NCBI RefSeq assembly: GCF_004521915.1
Contig: NZ_SDKD01000002.1
Coordinates: 342,650-406,649 of the forward strand
DNA from: Brevibacillus migulae
GTDB taxonomy: Bacteria > Bacillota > Bacilli > Brevibacillales > Brevibacillaceae
Direction: 5' to 3'
DNA length: 64,000 nucleotides
A program made the translations under genes and the position numbers. The notes below the pieces were generated by a model. The model was not told the origin of the DNA. It worked only from the letters and a program-made list of their open reading frames with translations, and searched no databases. Shown here one piece after another: positions 62,701 through 64,000 of the stretch (its first letter is position 1; each line of letters starts with the position of its first letter).

Positions 62701-62777
62701 CGGGATGTGGCGCAGCCCGGTAGCGCGCACCCTTGGGGTGGGTGAGGTCCAGGGTTCGAATCCCTGCATTCCGACCA
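62701..62777 (+). tRNA. tRNA-Pro, anticodon GGG
   Basis: Complete 77-nt cloverleaf including encoded CCA. Acceptor CGGGATG/CATTCCG (one G-T pair), D stem GCGC/GCGC, anticodon stem CACCC/GGGTG with loop TTGGGGT (anticodon 62735-62737), and T arm CAGGG-TTCGAAT-CCCTG. It reads CCC and CCU. Stands alone between a CBS-ACT gene and a transglycosylase gene. Confidence 0.95.
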
Positions 62778-62896
62778 TACTTGTAGCGAAATCAACCAAC
62801 GCTTCCTTTCCTGATTGCCATCAGAAGGAGCGTTTTTCTTTTGCGCTTCTCCCTCTCAGCTGTTTCAGCATGGGAGTATTGACAGGAATTATCAAC

Positions 62897-62925
62897 TTGG
62901 CGAACATCTGGTTGTCCACTATAAT
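62897..62925 (+). promoter_or_regulatory. sigma-A promoter of the transglycosylase-mtrB unit
   Basis: TTGGCG (62897-62902), 17-base spacer, perfect TATAAT (62920-62925). Confidence 0.65.
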
Positions 62926-62955
62926 AGAACTATGTCGGCAAAGGAGTGAGAGGGA

Positions 62956-63660
62956 ATGAATGTGACTCCTCAGTTTCGTGCGTGGATCCAGAGCTTGAGC
63001 AACGTACATACAGCAGAGCCTAACCAGCTGGGTGGGGGAAACCTGACCGATTCCGCACAGGATAGCACGTTTGAGGATCTGTTAATGCAGGAAATGGAAA
63101 ACAGTCAAATGATCGTTTCTTCGGAAGAGATCCTTGCTGATTTGGACGGAAGCCCTACTTTTCAATATGATGGTATTTATACAAGCCAGCAGCAGGTGAG
63201 CCACGAAACCTCTTCTGCCCTGAGAACCGGCCGATCTCAAGCTTCGATGAATCAGGGAAGCGTCATGGAGAAAATCGAGCGGATTGCGAAATCCTATGGA
63301 GTAGATGCCAATTTGGTGCGTGAGGTGGTACGGGCTGAGTCGAACTTCAACCCAAATGCAGTCTCGCGCGCAGGTGCCAAAGGATTAATGCAGCTGATGG
63401 ACAGTACAGCTCGTTCCTTGAAGGTGACGGATTCGTTTGACCCGGAGCAAAACCTCAAAGGCGGCACCAAATATTTGCGTGATTTGCTGCGGAAGTACGA
63501 TGGGAATGTGAAGGTGGCGCTGGCTGCTTACAACGCTGGCCCGGGCCGCATTGACCGCTTAGATATCGATACCGATGCCGAGTTTGAGGAAAAAGCAAGG
63601 CAACTCCCGCAAGAGACACAACGTTATGTCGATAAAATTACCAGTCGTATTTACGGCTAG
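62956..63660 (+). CDS. lytic transglycosylase domain protein
   Basis: 234 residues. A polar N-terminal region without signal peptide (about 1-100), then an SLT (lysozyme-like) domain from about 108: catalytic Glu in VRAESNFNPNAVSRAGAKGLMQLM and the AAYNAGPGRIDR block. Cuts peptidoglycan glycan strands. The missing signal suggests non-classical or flagellar/lysis-linked export, or use in the mother cell. GAGAGGG precedes the ATG; mtrB follows after 16 bases. Confidence 0.87.
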   Translation: MNVTPQFRAWIQSLSNVHTAEPNQLGGGNLTDSAQDSTFEDLLMQEMENSQMIVSSEEILADLDGSPTFQYDGIYTSQQQVSHETSSALRTGRSQASMNQGSVMEKIERIAKSYGVDANLVREVVRAESNFNPNAVSRAGAKGLMQLMDSTARSLKVTDSFDPEQNLKGGTKYLRDLLRKYDGNVKVALAAYNAGPGRIDRLDIDTDAEFEEKARQLPQETQRYVDKITSRIYG

Positions 63661-63676
63661 GTGAGGAGGAAGCAGT

Positions 63677-63913
63677 TTGTCTGATAATGGAAATGTTCAA
63701 GGACAGCAAGACTTCTTTGTCATTAAGGCAAAGGAGAACGGCGTGAATGTCATAGGGTTAACGCGCGGTACAGACACGCGGTTTCATCACACGGAAAAGT
63801 TGGACAAGGGAGAGGTCATGCTGGCTCAATTTACCGAGCATACTTCTGCCATTAAGGTCCGAGGAAAAGCCGTTATCCTGACTCGACATGGGATTGTGGA
63901 TACGACTGAATAA
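63677..63913 (+). CDS. mtrB: trp RNA-binding attenuation protein (TRAP)
   Basis: 78 residues. [33 protein letters not shown] is nearly identical to B. subtilis TRAP, with the tryptophan-binding loops and the RNA-contact Lys/Arg residues ([14 protein letters not shown]). The 11-mer binds GAG/UAG repeats in trp leaders when tryptophan is high. TTG start at 63677 behind GAGGAGGA. Coupled here to a transglycosylase gene instead of folE. Confidence 0.95.
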   Translation: MSDNGNVQGQQDFFVIKAKENGVNVIGLTRGTDTRFHHTEKLDKGEVMLAQFTEHTSAIKVRGKAVILTRHGIVDTTE

Positions 63914-63938
63914 TTACTCGCTGATACGTGAAAGGAAA

Positions 63939-63992
63939 AGCAGGCATCGTGATGCCTGCTTCAGGCTGTCGAGAAAGTCGACAGCCTTTTTA
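63939..63992 (+). terminator. tandem hairpin terminator after mtrB
   Basis: First stem AGCAGGCATC/GATGCCTGCT (63939-63960); second stem AGGCTGTCGA/TCGACAGCCT (63963-63987) followed by five T. Confidence 0.9.
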
Positions 63993-64000
63993 TTTCTCTA

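Overview
The window is one continuous stretch of chromosomal core from a spore-forming Gram-positive bacterium of the order Bacillales. The gene order (spoIIA-spoVA-lysA, scpAB-dacB-spmAB-rluB-resABCDE, serA, fer-ypbB-recQ-ypbD-ypbE, gudB, prsW-sleB-ypeB-ypfA-cmk-ypfD, der-gpsA-yphF-spoIVA-hup-folE-mtrB) is the Bacillus subtilis 190-220 degree order. Intermediate GC content, a plsY inserted next to gpsA, a truncated SleB and the extra genes described below fit Paenibacillaceae, most likely Brevibacillus; this is inferred from memory of those genomes and no species is claimed. I see no phage, transposon, IS element, CRISPR array or resistance island.

Layout. 1-6.9 kb: the spoIIA operon (anti-sigma switch and sigma F), a terminator overlapping its last codons, then a sigma-G-type promoter and the seven-gene spoVA operon for dipicolinate uptake and spore germination. 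7-12.2 kb: lysA, a four-domain GGDEF-EAL-CBS-GGDEF protein, ppiB and a site-2-type metalloprotease. 12.2-24.1 kb: condensin subunits scpA/scpB, spore-cortex genes dacB-spmA-spmB, rluB, the cytochrome c maturation and redox-control operon resABC plus resDE, and a HAD hydrolase. 24.1-28.9 kb, minus strand: an ArsB/NhaD transporter and a serine-biosynthesis pair (class V aminotransferase and serA) behind a T-box leader. 29-37.5 kb: tag, fer, the ypbB-recQ-ypbD-ypbE operon, a thioredoxin-reductase-like flavoprotein and a lipoprotein deacetylase. 37.8-46.3 kb: the MecA paralogue ypbH, a PIG-L deacetylase, a primase-helicase fusion with a damaged TOPRIM site, gudB, an asparaginase, prsW and the germination pair sleB-ypeB. 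46.4-56.4 kb: the PilZ protein ypfA, cmk, plsC, ypfD, fni, yphA, a YIEGIA protein and its partner, der, plsY, gpsA and spoVIF. 57-64 kb: two tandem 2Fe-2S ferredoxins, yphF, spoIVA, the HU gene, folE, a CBS-ACT protein, tRNA-Pro(GGG), a lytic transglycosylase and mtrB (TRAP).

Functionally the window combines sporulation and germination (compartment-specific sigma factor, cortex carboxypeptidase, coat basement protein, calcium-dipicolinate channel, cortex lysis), cell-cycle and translation housekeeping, oxygen/redox control, and nitrogen and serine metabolism. The most unusual items are the TOPRIM-damaged primase-helicase at 39.4-41.0 kb, a potentially switching RNA-like element upstream of spoIVA at 58.86-59.02 kb, and three 11-bp-phased repeats in front of resA.
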